A stretch of DNA of 35,175 nt from Planctomycetota bacterium (GTDB lineage Bacteria > Planctomycetota > J058 > JAJDCQ01). Both the position numbers and the translations under genes were made by a program. The stretch lies in NCBI GenBank assembly GCA_029260755.1, contig JAJDCQ010000251.1:1-35175 (forward strand). The letters are read 5' to 3'. Positions within the stretch are counted from its first letter, which is position 1. Each line of letters opens with the position of its first letter. The notes under the pieces were generated by a model. It ran no database searches and was not told the origin of the DNA. It saw only the letters and a list, made by a program, of their open reading frames with translations. Positions 24,298 through 32,046 of this stretch are shown here, piece by piece.

Positions 24298-25209
24298 GTG
24301 CGCCCCGAGCCCCATCCCAGCGGTCGAGGAATCGGCTTCCAGGTCGCGTGCGCCACGCTCGTCGTGTTGCTCGCCGCGACCCTCGGCTCGGGTTGCGCCA
24401 GCATGGGCCAGCGCGACCGGTGGGAAGGCTACCGCACCTACGGGCCGAACGAGCGCGAGGTCAGCCACCGCTTCCGCGTCCACGCGGACGACGCCGTCTC
24501 CGTGCACATCATGGGGACGTTCAACGACTGGGATCCCGCCTCCCTCGCCCTGCGTCCGGTCGCGGGCGTGAGCGGCTACTGGGAGATCACCCTCCAGCTC
24601 CCCCCGGGCGAGCACGAGTTCGGCTACCTCGTCGCCCGCGCGTCCGACCACAGCCAGGCGTGGCTCCGCCCGCCGAACGCCGTCCGCTACGTCCCCTCGG
24701 GGTGGAGCGATCCCGCGGGCGTGTCGATCGAGAACGGAATCGTCGAGGGGCCGTCGGGCGACCGCGACCTCATGCCCGGGCTCACGCCTGGCGCCGCCGA
24801 GGTGGCCGCCGACACGACGCCGTCCGCGATCGACGACGGCGAGGCGATGGCCGCCGAGCGGCCCGAGGATCGGCCGCGATCCGACGACGAGACCGGCGCG
24901 CCGACCGCCGAGCCCGAGGTCGATCCGTCCGAGGCGAGCGACGCCGGGGTCGATCCGACCGCCGACGAGACCGAGGTCGCCCCGACCGACGCGCCCGAGG
25001 AGTCGGCCGCACCCGCCGAGCATCCGGTCGAGACGCCCGAGCCGACGCCAGCGGACGCTCCGGTTGGCGACGAGGCATCGACGCCGACCGACACGACGGC
25101 GCGTTTGCCCGATCAAAAGCCGATCACCGAGCCGGTGAGCTTCACCACAACGTCGGAGCCCCTCGGGGGTAAGATTCCGGTGACGGGGGAGGTTCCCCGT
25201 GTCCGGTAA
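24298..25209 (+). CDS. Lipoprotein with glycogen-binding (CBM48/AMPK-like) domain
   Basis: 303 residues from GTG 24298. The hydrophobic signal ends in a lipobox-like LGSGC, with Cys33 as the probable lipidation site (Gly at -3 is unusual). Residues ~50-115 match the E-set/glycogen-binding fold: SHRFRVHADDAVSVHIMG, TFNDWDPASLALRP, YWEITLQLPPGEHEFGYLV. These carry the typical FNDW and EF-Y motifs. From ~150 on it is Asp/Glu/Pro/Thr-rich and probably disordered. Such domains bind alpha-glucans, but in short bacterial proteins may be only structural. It diverges from the kinase and runs into the secreted protein downstream. Confidence 0.75.
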   Translation: MRPEPHPSGRGIGFQVACATLVVLLAATLGSGCASMGQRDRWEGYRTYGPNEREVSHRFRVHADDAVSVHIMGTFNDWDPASLALRPVAGVSGYWEITLQLPPGEHEFGYLVARASDHSQAWLRPPNAVRYVPSGWSDPAGVSIENGIVEGPSGDRDLMPGLTPGAAEVAADTTPSAIDDGEAMAAERPEDRPRSDDETGAPTAEPEVDPSEASDAGVDPTADETEVAPTDAPEESAAPAEHPVETPEPTPADAPVGDEASTPTDTTARLPDQKPITEPVSFTTTSEPLGGKIPVTGEVPRVR

Positions 25210-25255
25210 CGTTTCCACACGCCGCTCGTCTCACCCCCCGGTCAGGGTAAGGGTG

Positions 25256-26437
25256 ATGACGACGCGTTCGAGGTACGACAGCCGGAAGGTCTGGGCGGGA
25301 TGGGCGTCGATCGCCGTCGCGCTCGCGTTCCTCGTCACGCCCTCCGCCGCGCGCGCCCAGGGTGAGGCCCGGTTCATCGACTTCAACGGCGTCCGCGGGG
25401 CCGTCGTCGACCAGGTCACGCCCACCCAGCGCACCGCGCTCCTCGACGTCGTCGACCGCGCCGAGCGCGTCGGCCTCTCCGCGCACGACATGATCGTGAT
25501 CGTCCGGCGGGGACTCGACCGCGGCGGCCTCGACCACGGCGTGTTGACGGCTCTCCTGCGCGGGGTGGTCACCGACGCCGAGGCCGGCGTGCCGGTGGGC
25601 AAGGTGATCAGCAAGCTTCAGGAGGGGCTCTCCAAGCCGAGCGTCCTCGCCCCGCGCGAGCAGATCGTCCGGGTCGTCGACGACGTCCGCCTCTCGATGC
25701 GCCGCGGGATGGAGTACGCGCAGCCCTACGTCGATCCCGCGCGATCGATCCGGGATCGGGCGCGCCTCTACGAGTCGATCGGCGAGACCCTCTGGCGGGT
25801 GAAGCACAACGCGAAGCGGTCGGACGCCGACGCGAAGCTCGCGATGTCGTTGCCGCTGCTGCTCCCGAAGATGTTCAAGGCCGCCGATGAGCTCGGCATC
25901 TGGGATCGGGACGACGGCCTCGAGACGATGTCGGTCGCAACGATCGCCCTCCTCGATCTTCAGGACTACGGCCTGAGGTCGAAGGCGGCGACCGACCTGA
26001 TCCTGGCGCGGCTCGAGCAGGGCTACCGGGATCTCGAGGCCGTCCGCGCCTCGTTCCTCCGCGTCCGGGGCGACGGCAAGCGTGAGCGCGACGTCCGCGA
26101 CCAGATGTTCGCGATCCTCCTCGACCCCAAGAGCATCGGCGGCGAGGAGTTCGAGCGCGGCCTCCAGGACGGCTACAAGACGATCCAGACCGCTCCCCAG
26201 GGGAGTCGCGTCTTCCTGACCATCGATGGCAACAACCAGCTCGTGATCGGGGTCGGGGACGCCGGCGCGCCGCGGCCCGAGGACATCCCCGAGGCGCCGC
26301 CCTCGACCGACGTCGTGACGCCCGACCTCGGCACCGACGTCACTCCGCCGGGCCCCGAGGGCGCACCCGACCTCGCCCCCGGTCCCGACGCTCCGCCCGG
26401 CGACGACGCTCCTCCGCCGAGCCAGCCGGGCGGTTAG
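25256..26437 (+). CDS. Secreted protein of unknown function
   Basis: 393 residues from ATG 25256, chosen because it gives a proper signal peptide (basic n-region RSRYDSRK, hydrophobic core, cut after ARA-34). GTG 25199 would overlap the previous gene by 11 bases. The mature part is mainly helical. Residues ~50-130 contain a run like VGLSAHDMIVIVRRGLDRGGLDHGVLTALL, and the middle segment carries LLLPKMFKAADELGIWDRDDG. The last 60 residues are Pro/Asp/Gly-rich. It is probably co-transcribed with the lipoprotein. The stop codon TAG is formed where a MITE-like element begins. No family is recognised. Confidence 0.75.
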   Translation: MTTRSRYDSRKVWAGWASIAVALAFLVTPSAARAQGEARFIDFNGVRGAVVDQVTPTQRTALLDVVDRAERVGLSAHDMIVIVRRGLDRGGLDHGVLTALLRGVVTDAEAGVPVGKVISKLQEGLSKPSVLAPREQIVRVVDDVRLSMRRGMEYAQPYVDPARSIRDRARLYESIGETLWRVKHNAKRSDADAKLAMSLPLLLPKMFKAADELGIWDRDDGLETMSVATIALLDLQDYGLRSKAATDLILARLEQGYRDLEAVRASFLRVRGDGKRERDVRDQMFAILLDPKSIGGEEFERGLQDGYKTIQTAPQGSRVFLTIDGNNQLVIGVGDAGAPRPEDIPEAPPSTDVVTPDLGTDVTPPGPEGAPDLAPGPDAPPGDDAPPPSQPGG

Positions 26438-26641
26438 GAGACTGTTGCAGAATGAGCGTGAAGTGACGACTCGTCGCAGGCTCCTCGCCGTCCCTTCACT
26501 CGCGGCGTCTCGCCGGACATCGCCGCGCAGGCCTTCGTTCCGCGGCCTCGCGAACGCCAAACGGGTTCCCTCGGCCGCGCGCCTCGGCCTGCACGACGCT
26601 GTCTCGACGAGCCGCTCGCGTCATTCTGCAACAGGCTCCTA
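26435..26641. mobile_element. MITE-like element with 19-bp terminal inverted repeats and flanking TA
   Basis: Left end GGAGACTGTTGCAGAATGA (26437-26455) and right end TCATTCTGCAACAGGCTCC (26621-26639) are inverted copies with one mismatch. Imperfect pairing continues inward to GACGAGC. TA flanks both ends, as expected for insertion by IS630/Tc1-type enzymes. No transposase fits inside; a 65-residue frame there is not gene-like. The insertion leaves the upstream gene's TAG stop intact. Confidence 0.65.
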
Positions 26642-26714
26642 GCGCGGGGTCCGTCCGTCGGCCTCGGCGTGCCCGGCGTTCCAGGAACACGTGCACGCGA
26701 TTGCCGTCGCGATG

Positions 26715-26860
26715 AACGATCCACAGATTACACAGATTACACAGATAGCCGCGGACGACTCGCGGGTCTTGCCGAGCGCGGACGGGCCTCGGCCGGCGGC
26801 GAGGGATGACCGTCTTCGGCAACTCCCAATCTGTGTCATCTGTGTAATCTGTGGATCGTT
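26715..26860. repeat. ATTACACAG-type hairpin
   Basis: The arms 26715-26746 and 26829-26860 (32 nt) pair with one mismatch and contain AGATTACAC 9-mer units; the loop is 82 nt. It is much more AT-rich in the arms than anything around it. An exact GTTCCAGGAAC lies upstream at 26678-26688, and GTTCCTAGAAC at 26886-26896 overlaps the stop codon of the EIIA-like gene. With the MITE it fills the gap 26438-26889 between convergent genes. Confidence 0.82.
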
Positions 26861-26889
26861 CCCCGTTTCGTGCGAGAAGACCGGTGTTC

Positions 26890-27336
26890 CTAGAACTCCT
26901 GAGAGAGGGCGTAGGCCATCTTCAGGTCCTCGAGCTCGAGGATGCGTTCCTTGTTCGCGCGGAGGAACTGGGTCGCGCTCCGGAGCAGCTTGAGGTAGTC
27001 GGGCGCGCGGTCGGCCTGACCCGGACCGGCGAGGAGGAGCAGCAGCTTCACCGGCTGACCGTCGGGGCTTCCGAAGTCGATCCCGTCGGCGCAGCGACCG
27101 ATCCCGGTCACGAACGTCTTGAGCATCGGCGAGCGCGCGTGCGGGAGAGCGAGGGCGTCCTCGATCCCGGTGGAGGAGAGCTCCTCGCGCTCGAGGATCG
27201 TCGCGAGGAGCGCTTCCCCGTCGAGCTCGGCGCTCGCAGCGACGGCCGCGGCGAGCTCGGCCAGGGCAGCCCGTTTGCCGGAGGCTTGGAGCTCGACGAT
27301 CCGTTCGGGTGCAATGGTGGTCGCTATGGACGGCAC
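26890..27336 (-). CDS. PTS EIIA type 2 (fructose/Ntr family) domain protein
   Basis: 148 residues if started at GTG 27336, matching the ~150 residues of EIIA domains. ATG 27429 is an alternative and lies 26 bases from a good promoter, but adds 31 residues of poor coding character. The active-site region is LSSTGIEDALALPHAR, where His is the phosphorylated residue, followed by IDFGSPDGQPVKLLLLLAGP and a C-terminal helix, as in EIIA-Ntr. No sugar permease is nearby, so a regulatory (nitrogen-PTS-like) role is likelier than transport. A link to rpoN, as in Proteobacteria, is possible but the genes are 15 kb apart. Confidence 0.8.
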   Translation of the reverse strand: MPSIATTIAPERIVELQASGKRAALAELAAAVAASAELDGEALLATILEREELSSTGIEDALALPHARSPMLKTFVTGIGRCADGIDFGSPDGQPVKLLLLLAGPGQADRAPDYLKLLRSATQFLRANKERILELEDLKMAYALSQEF

Positions 27337-27461
27337 GGTGGCGAGTTCCGGAGAGAAGGCGAGCCGCGCGAAGGCGCTCGGACCCTGAAACGAACGCGAC
27401 CGCCCCGCGGGCGGTCCGAGTCGATGCATCCCCGGGAAGCGGCGCCTCCGGCGGGCCGCTC

Positions 27462-27490
27462 CTTATAGCAAACCGCCCCGCGGCCGTCAA
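27462..27490 (-). promoter_or_regulatory. Strong sigma70-like promoter of the EIIA-like gene
   Basis: On the minus strand: TTGACG (27490-27485), a 17-bp spacer and TATAAG (27467-27462). Confidence 0.65.
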
Positions 27491-27517
27491 ACGCGGAGGC
27501 GGATCACCGAAACGGGC

Positions 27518-27540
27518 AAGGCTCTGCACGACAGAGCCTT
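27518..27540. promoter_or_regulatory. Perfect 9-bp dyad between divergent promoters
   Basis: AAGGCTCTG (27518-27526), loop CACGA, CAGAGCCTT (27532-27540). It has no T-run and lies between the minus promoter (27462-27490) and the likely plus -10 (27588-27593), so an operator is more likely than a terminator. Apart from these sites I see nothing else in the 355-base gap 27337-27691. Confidence 0.45.
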
Positions 27541-27564
27541 AAGCCAAGCGGCCGCACCCGTCCC

Positions 27565-27593
27565 TGGCGAGGCGCCGCGGCGGCCACTAGAAT
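27565..27593 (+). promoter_or_regulatory. Possible promoter of the 27692 gene
   Basis: TAGAAT (27588-27593) with a weak -35 TGGCGA (27565-27570) at 17 bp. Confidence 0.35.
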
Positions 27594-27691
27594 GGAGCGA
27601 GCGCGGAGCACCGTCTCTGCGCACGGCCCCCCGAACGGCCCGACCGCGACCTGCGGAACGGCCCGCGGCGTCCACCGGTCGCCGTCCCGAC

Positions 27692-28369
27692 ATGCTGATC
27701 GAGCTCGTCCGCACCCTTCACCGCCACGCCCCGGCGCGCGCGGCCGACGCCCCGTCCGGCGCGGCCGCCGACGCCGAACCGGCCTCGGCCCTGCCGCCGG
27801 GCGCCTGGGACGTCGTCCGGGATCTGGCCTCGCGCCTCGACTCCGAGATCGTCCGTCCCTACCGGCGCCTCCGCGACATCGACGCGGTCCGCGCCCGCTG
27901 GGACGACTGGGTCGGGTGGTTCGGGCCGCTCTTCGAGGAGCTCGTGGCGCGCATGGGCGGCGTCTTCCGGGCCGCGCCGCCGCCCGGCGTCGACGAGCTC
28001 AACGCGACGGCCGCCGACGCCCTCGACGACCTCCGCGAGGCGATCCGGTCGCGGGTCGACGACGACCTGGTCGAGACCCTGGACGCCGCCCTCGCGACGG
28101 TCGCCGCCGCCGAGCGGCTTCGCGCCCACGGCGGCGACGGCACCCTCGGAGCCGCCCCCGAGGCGCTCCGGCAGCGCGCGCGCGCCGCCGCGGTCGGCTT
28201 CGCCCTGGCGTTCCTTCTCCTCCACGCCGATCTCGACGACGACGGCGACGGGAACGGCGACGGCGAACGCGACGCCTGGCCCACGACGTTCCTCGTGAAC
28301 CGGGCGAAGCGGATGGCGAGCGTCTACTACGTCGCGATCCGGGAGTCGCTCGCGCGACGCGCGCCGTGA
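27692..28369 (+). CDS. Unknown protein overlapping a MazF-like toxin gene
   Basis: 225 residues, ATG 27692, no clear ribosome site. It is mostly helical with an acidic bias: PGAWDVVRDLASRLDSEIV, ARWDDWVGWFGPLFEELV, DELNATAADALDDLREAI and LVETLDAALATVAAAERLRA. An acidic run DLDDDGDGNGDGERD precedes the C-terminal helix. It has no signal peptide, membrane helix or DNA-binding motif that I can see. Its stop overlaps the GTG of the MazF/PemK-like gene (GTGA), so the two are coupled. It stands where an antitoxin would, but is far longer than a MazE-type protein and shows no AbrB or RHH fold, so an antitoxin role is only a hypothesis. Confidence 0.6.
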   Translation: MLIELVRTLHRHAPARAADAPSGAAADAEPASALPPGAWDVVRDLASRLDSEIVRPYRRLRDIDAVRARWDDWVGWFGPLFEELVARMGGVFRAAPPPGVDELNATAADALDDLREAIRSRVDDDLVETLDAALATVAAAERLRAHGGDGTLGAAPEALRQRARAAAVGFALAFLLLHADLDDDGDGNGDGERDAWPTTFLVNRAKRMASVYYVAIRESLARRAP

Positions 28370-28767
28370 GGCGGGGCGAGGTCTACGCCGTCGACTTCGG
28401 CGACGCGGGCGCCGCCCCCGGCGGCGAGGCCGCCGGTCATCGTCCGGCCGTCGTCGTGAGCGGAGACGCCCTGAACGAACGGCTCGACGCGGTCGTCGTC
28501 GTCCCGCTCTCGAGCAGCGACGTCGAGCGCCGAGCGCGGCGACGGCACAACGTGCTGATCCTCGTCGAGGACTGCGCGGGGCTCTCCCGCGACTCGGTCG
28601 CGCAGACGCACCTCGTCGGTCACGTCGCCAAGGCGCGGATCGGCGCCCACGTGGGCACCCTCTCCGACCTCGCCCTCGACGACATCGCCGTCACCCTCGG
28701 CGAGGTGCTCGAGACGCGAAACCCGCTCCGCGACGAGGTCCTGCACGAGCCGGGCCGCGCTCGCTAA
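28366..28767 (+). CDS. MazF/PemK-like protein (type II toxin fold)
   Basis: 133 residues from GTG 28366, overlapping the previous stop. It begins RRGEVYAVDFGDAG, the family's first strand, then HRPAVVVSGDALNERLDAVVVVPLSS and the second conserved block SRDSVAQTHLVGHVAKARI, followed by the C-terminal helix LDDIAVTLGEVL. MazF proteins are ribosome-independent endoribonucleases. The usual catalytic Arg and Ser/Thr positions are plausible here (Arg25, and Ser/Thr in DSVAQT), but were judged by eye. No standard mazE is upstream. It could be an active toxin with an unusual partner or a domesticated member. Confidence 0.8.
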   Translation: MRRGEVYAVDFGDAGAAPGGEAAGHRPAVVVSGDALNERLDAVVVVPLSSSDVERRARRRHNVLILVEDCAGLSRDSVAQTHLVGHVAKARIGAHVGTLSDLALDDIAVTLGEVLETRNPLRDEVLHEPGRAR

Positions 28768-28881
28768 CAAAGACCGATCCTCCATCGGCCGTCAAGCGAG
28801 CCTTCCACTCATCGCGCATCCTGGCTTTACAAGTTCCGGAATGTGGCGGATCACTCCACTGTCACACAAGGACTTAGCTTC

Positions 28882-28897
28882 AGGCACCCGGATTGCA
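28882..28897 (+). promoter_or_regulatory. Sigma-54 (-24/-12) promoter
   Basis: AGGCACCCGGATTGCA. The GG at 28883-28884 and GC at 28895-28896 are ten bases apart, as required, and GGCAC and TTGCA match consensus with only the first T of TGGCAC changed. The start near 28908 leaves about 70 bases to ATG 28981. Confidence 0.6.
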
Positions 28898-28980
28898 GTT
28901 TCGGAGGTCGACCCGGCGGCCGCGGAGTCGCGATTCGAGCCGCCGCCGTTTGTCGAGGAACCCCCGGAAGGTCTAAAATC

Positions 28981-31947
28981 ATGGCGACGACGACGATCGA
29001 GCAGCGCGAGTCACGCCGCGAGGGGAGCAGCCGGAGCACCTCGAGCCAGGGCTCGGCCGGCTCCGATGACCCGAAGGGCTCTTCGATGCCATCTCTCATC
29101 ATCGTTGGGAAGAAATCCGAGGGCGAGATCACCCTCGACGGCGACGACATGACCCTGGGCCGCGCCAAGGCGGCCGACGTCTACATCGACGACTTCCAGA
29201 TCTCTCGCAAGCACGCGCGGATCACGATCGACGAGACGGGCGTCTTCATCCACGACCTCGGCAGCCGGAACGGAATCGTCGTCAACAAGAAGCGCTACAT
29301 CGGCCGCAAGGAGGGCCTCCGCCTCCGCAACGGCGACGTGATCACGCTCGGGATGACGTCGCTGATCTTCAAGAACCTCGCCGACGACGGGAGCGACGCC
29401 GATGTCGCCCCGGCGACCAAGAGCAAGCCCAAGGCGAAGTCGAAGCGTGCGAAGGCGAAGAAGCGCTCCGAGGAGTCCGCGAAGGCGAAGAAGGTCGAGG
29501 CGGACCCGCTCGAGGAGACCGGCGGCCTCGACGAGGACGAGCTCGAGGCGCGAGAAGCGCCGGTCACCGAGCCCGCGCGCGAGGCCGCCGACGCGCCCGA
29601 GTCCGACGCGGGCGACGCGGCCGGCGAGAGCACCGACGCCGGCGCCGAGGCGGACGCGGGGGCGAGCGTCGTCGACGACGAGGATGGCGACGACGACGAC
29701 TACGTCGACGAGGTCGACGCGAAGAAGGATGCGAAGGTCGGCGGTCCCGACACCGACCTGATGAAGTACGCGGCCGCGCCGGACACGCCGGCCGCCGGGA
29801 CGCCGTCGGTGGAGGACGACTCCGACTCCGAGCCCGAGCGATCCGAGGGTGCCGAGGGGTCTCCCCTCTCCGCCGTCCACGCGGCGCCCCGGAAGAGCTC
29901 GGTCGAGGATGAGGACGACGACGACGCCGCGACCCCGGTCTCGGGCACCTCGGCCCGACTCGTCGCCGAGCGACGGGCGGCCGAGCAGCGCGAGGCGGCC
30001 GACAAGGCCGAGCGCGAGGCCGTCGACGACGACGACGAGGACGAGGACGACGAGGACCAAGACGACGCCCCGCCGCGGCGGGCCTCGGCCCGGCGTCGTA
30101 AGGGCAGCGGCGAGCACGCGGCTCGCAAGCGGTCCGCACGCCGGGCGCCGGGCGAGAAGCGCGGCTCCGGCCGTGAGGTCGTCGAGGACGACGCGCCGCC
30201 GCCCGCCCGCCGCGGACGCGGCTCGGGCTCGGTCGCGACCCAGGGCGCGACGATCGACACCGAGGTCGCCGACCTGCGGCGCCGGGTCGAGAAGGCCGAG
30301 AAGCGCCTCGCGATGACCACCGGGATCGCGATCGCGCTCGGCGCGGTGGCGCTCGTCCTCCTGTTCGTCACCGTCGTTCGCGGCGGCCGGAACAAGGACG
30401 GCACGGACGAGCTCGCCGCGGCCGACCGGGCCGACGCGGAGATGTCGGTCGCCGAGCGGCTCGCCGCGCAGAACACCGAGGGAACGGTCGCGGGCGCGCT
30501 CGCCAAGGGCGAGGACGCCACCCCGACCGGCCGCCCGACGCGGGTCCCGGCCGGCGACGACGGCTCCGACGACGCCTCGCCACTCGACCGCGTCCCGTCC
30601 GGCTCGCTCGGCGGCGGCTCCATGGGCGGCGGCGACTCCATGGGCGGTGGCGGCGACTCCATGGGCGGTGGCGACTCCTCCATGGGAGGCGGATCCATGG
30701 GTGGCGGGTCCATGGGCGGCGACGACTCCATGGGCGGATCCATGGGCGGTGGCGACTCCATGGGCGGCGACTCCATGGGGATGGGCAGCGACTCGATGGG
30801 TGGTGGGTCGATGGGAGGCGGCGGCACGCCGAGCCCCTCGCCGGTCTCGACCCCGCTCGACGTCGTCGAGCCCGACGACGCCGGGACCTCGATCGCCGGC
30901 TCGAAGGCGCTGCCCAAGAGCGTCGACCCGTCCGATCGCCTCGACCGCGCGACGCTTCGCGAGCTCTACGTCGACCTCCTCGGCCGCACCCCGACCAAGG
31001 AGGAGACCGACGGGGCCCTCGACCGCTCGAAGAACGCCCTGATCGAGGACCTCTGCGGTCGCGAGGAGTTCTACGCCAACTGGTACGAGGAGGAGCTCTT
31101 CTTCTTCCTCCTGATCGACAACTTCCGCCCGGCGACGCCGCGGATGAAGGCGATCCCGAAGCGGATGGCCGACGGCAAGCTGACGATGGCGAGCGCGATC
31201 CGCGAGATCGTGATCAGCCAGTACTTCAACCAGCGCAACCCCGGCAACGACACCTACGTCACCGTCGTGCTCGAGCAGCTCCTCGGCATCACCGTCCAGG
31301 AGAACCGCAAGACGGTGCGCACCCTCGAGGCCGGCAAGAAGATGTACGACGGCTACGAGGCGAAGATCTTCGGCAAGGAAGGCAGCAGCCAGAGCGACTT
31401 CGTCAAGATCGTGATGAAGGAGGACGGCTTCACCGGCCTCGCCCTCCAGCGCTTCCACCGCCGCGTCGTCGGCGAGCCGATCCCCGACGACATCCTCGCC
31501 CGGGACACCGAGCGCCTGGTGAAGGAGCCCAAGGCGATGGCGGACATCGTCAAGGGCTGGGTCAGCTCCGAGCACTACGGCGACCGGATCGCGCTCCTGC
31601 GCCCGAAGTCCGAGCGGGTCTACATCCGCGGCCTCTACGTCGACCTCCTCGGCCGCACGCCGTCCTACGACGAGTTCCGGAACATGCGGAACGCGCTCCA
31701 GGCGCTGACCGACGACGCCCCGATCAAGGCCGTCCTCGCTCGCCTCCTCGTCTCGAGCCGCTACTCGCGGCTCCCCTACGGGCAGGCGAACGCGGAGTAC
31801 GTCACCATGTGCTACCGGAGGTTCCTCGCCCGGGATCCGGGCAAGGCCGAGCTCGACGCGTTCGTCTCGGTCATGAACGAGCCGGGTTGCAGCCCGCAGA
31901 TGGCCGCCCTCGCGATCCTCACCCACGGGGAGTATCGCTACTACTAA
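28981..31947 (+). CDS. FHA-domain membrane protein with three DUF4214/DUF1549-like repeats
   Basis: 988 residues from ATG 28981, with GGAAGG nine bases upstream. The FHA domain at ~36-125 has the phosphothreonine-binding residues: GR at 60-61, Ser75 and His78 in ISRKHARI, and GSRNG at 94-98. A highly charged Asp/Glu/Lys/Arg region (~130-430) is probably disordered. One membrane helix lies at ~443-466. A Ser-Met-Gly-rich tract spans ~541-617. The C-terminal 340 residues carry three related units: LYVDLLGRTPTKEE (~660), LYVDLLGRTPSYDE (~885) and CYRRFLARDPGKAE (~943). These LGR-x-P units resemble DUF4214 or DUF1549 of planctomycete surface proteins. It would read a phosphorylated cytoplasmic partner and present the repeats outside. 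Confidence 0.85.
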   Translation: MATTTIEQRESRREGSSRSTSSQGSAGSDDPKGSSMPSLIIVGKKSEGEITLDGDDMTLGRAKAADVYIDDFQISRKHARITIDETGVFIHDLGSRNGIVVNKKRYIGRKEGLRLRNGDVITLGMTSLIFKNLADDGSDADVAPATKSKPKAKSKRAKAKKRSEESAKAKKVEADPLEETGGLDEDELEAREAPVTEPAREAADAPESDAGDAAGESTDAGAEADAGASVVDDEDGDDDDYVDEVDAKKDAKVGGPDTDLMKYAAAPDTPAAGTPSVEDDSDSEPERSEGAEGSPLSAVHAAPRKSSVEDEDDDDAATPVSGTSARLVAERRAAEQREAADKAEREAVDDDDEDEDDEDQDDAPPRRASARRRKGSGEHAARKRSARRAPGEKRGSGREVVEDDAPPPARRGRGSGSVATQGATIDTEVADLRRRVEKAEKRLAMTTGIAIALGAVALVLLFVTVVRGGRNKDGTDELAAADRADAEMSVAERLAAQNTEGTVAGALAKGEDATPTGRPTRVPAGDDGSDDASPLDRVPSGSLGGGSMGGGDSMGGGGDSMGGGDSSMGGGSMGGGSMGGDDSMGGSMGGGDSMGGDSMGMGSDSMGGGSMGGGGTPSPSPVSTPLDVVEPDDAGTSIAGSKALPKSVDPSDRLDRATLRELYVDLLGRTPTKEETDGALDRSKNALIEDLCGREEFYANWYEEELFFFLLIDNFRPATPRMKAIPKRMADGKLTMASAIREIVISQYFNQRNPGNDTYVTVVLEQLLGITVQENRKTVRTLEAGKKMYDGYEAKIFGKEGSSQSDFVKIVMKEDGFTGLALQRFHRRVVGEPIPDDILARDTERLVKEPKAMADIVKGWVSSEHYGDRIALLRPKSERVYIRGLYVDLLGRTPSYDEFRNMRNALQALTDDAPIKAVLARLLVSSRYSRLPYGQANAEYVTMCYRRFLARDPGKAELDAFVSVMNEPGCSPQMAALAILTHGEYRYY
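30603..30831 (+). repeat. In-frame Ser-Met-Gly-Gly-Gly coding repeat
   Basis: About 15 imperfect units of TCCATGGGCGGCGGCGAC type encode S-M-G-G-G-D variants. It probably forms a flexible tether between the membrane helix and the LGR repeats. Unit number is likely to vary by slippage. Confidence 0.85.
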
Positions 31948-32046
31948 GACACGTCGAGACAGAGCACCCGAAACGAACACCATCTTTGAGTCCGAGGGCG
32001 CGCGCGAGCCTGAGCTGGCCTGCCCCGAAGGAAGCGAGCGAAAGAC

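Noticed and set aside
26445..26642. A 65-residue reading frame inside the MITE
   Set aside because: No ribosome site, atypical composition, and it spans the terminal inverted repeats.
3..26860. CRISPR array
   Set aside because: The repeats are inverted pairs with 8-9 bp units, dispersed over 26 kb. There are no spacers of even length and no cas genes.
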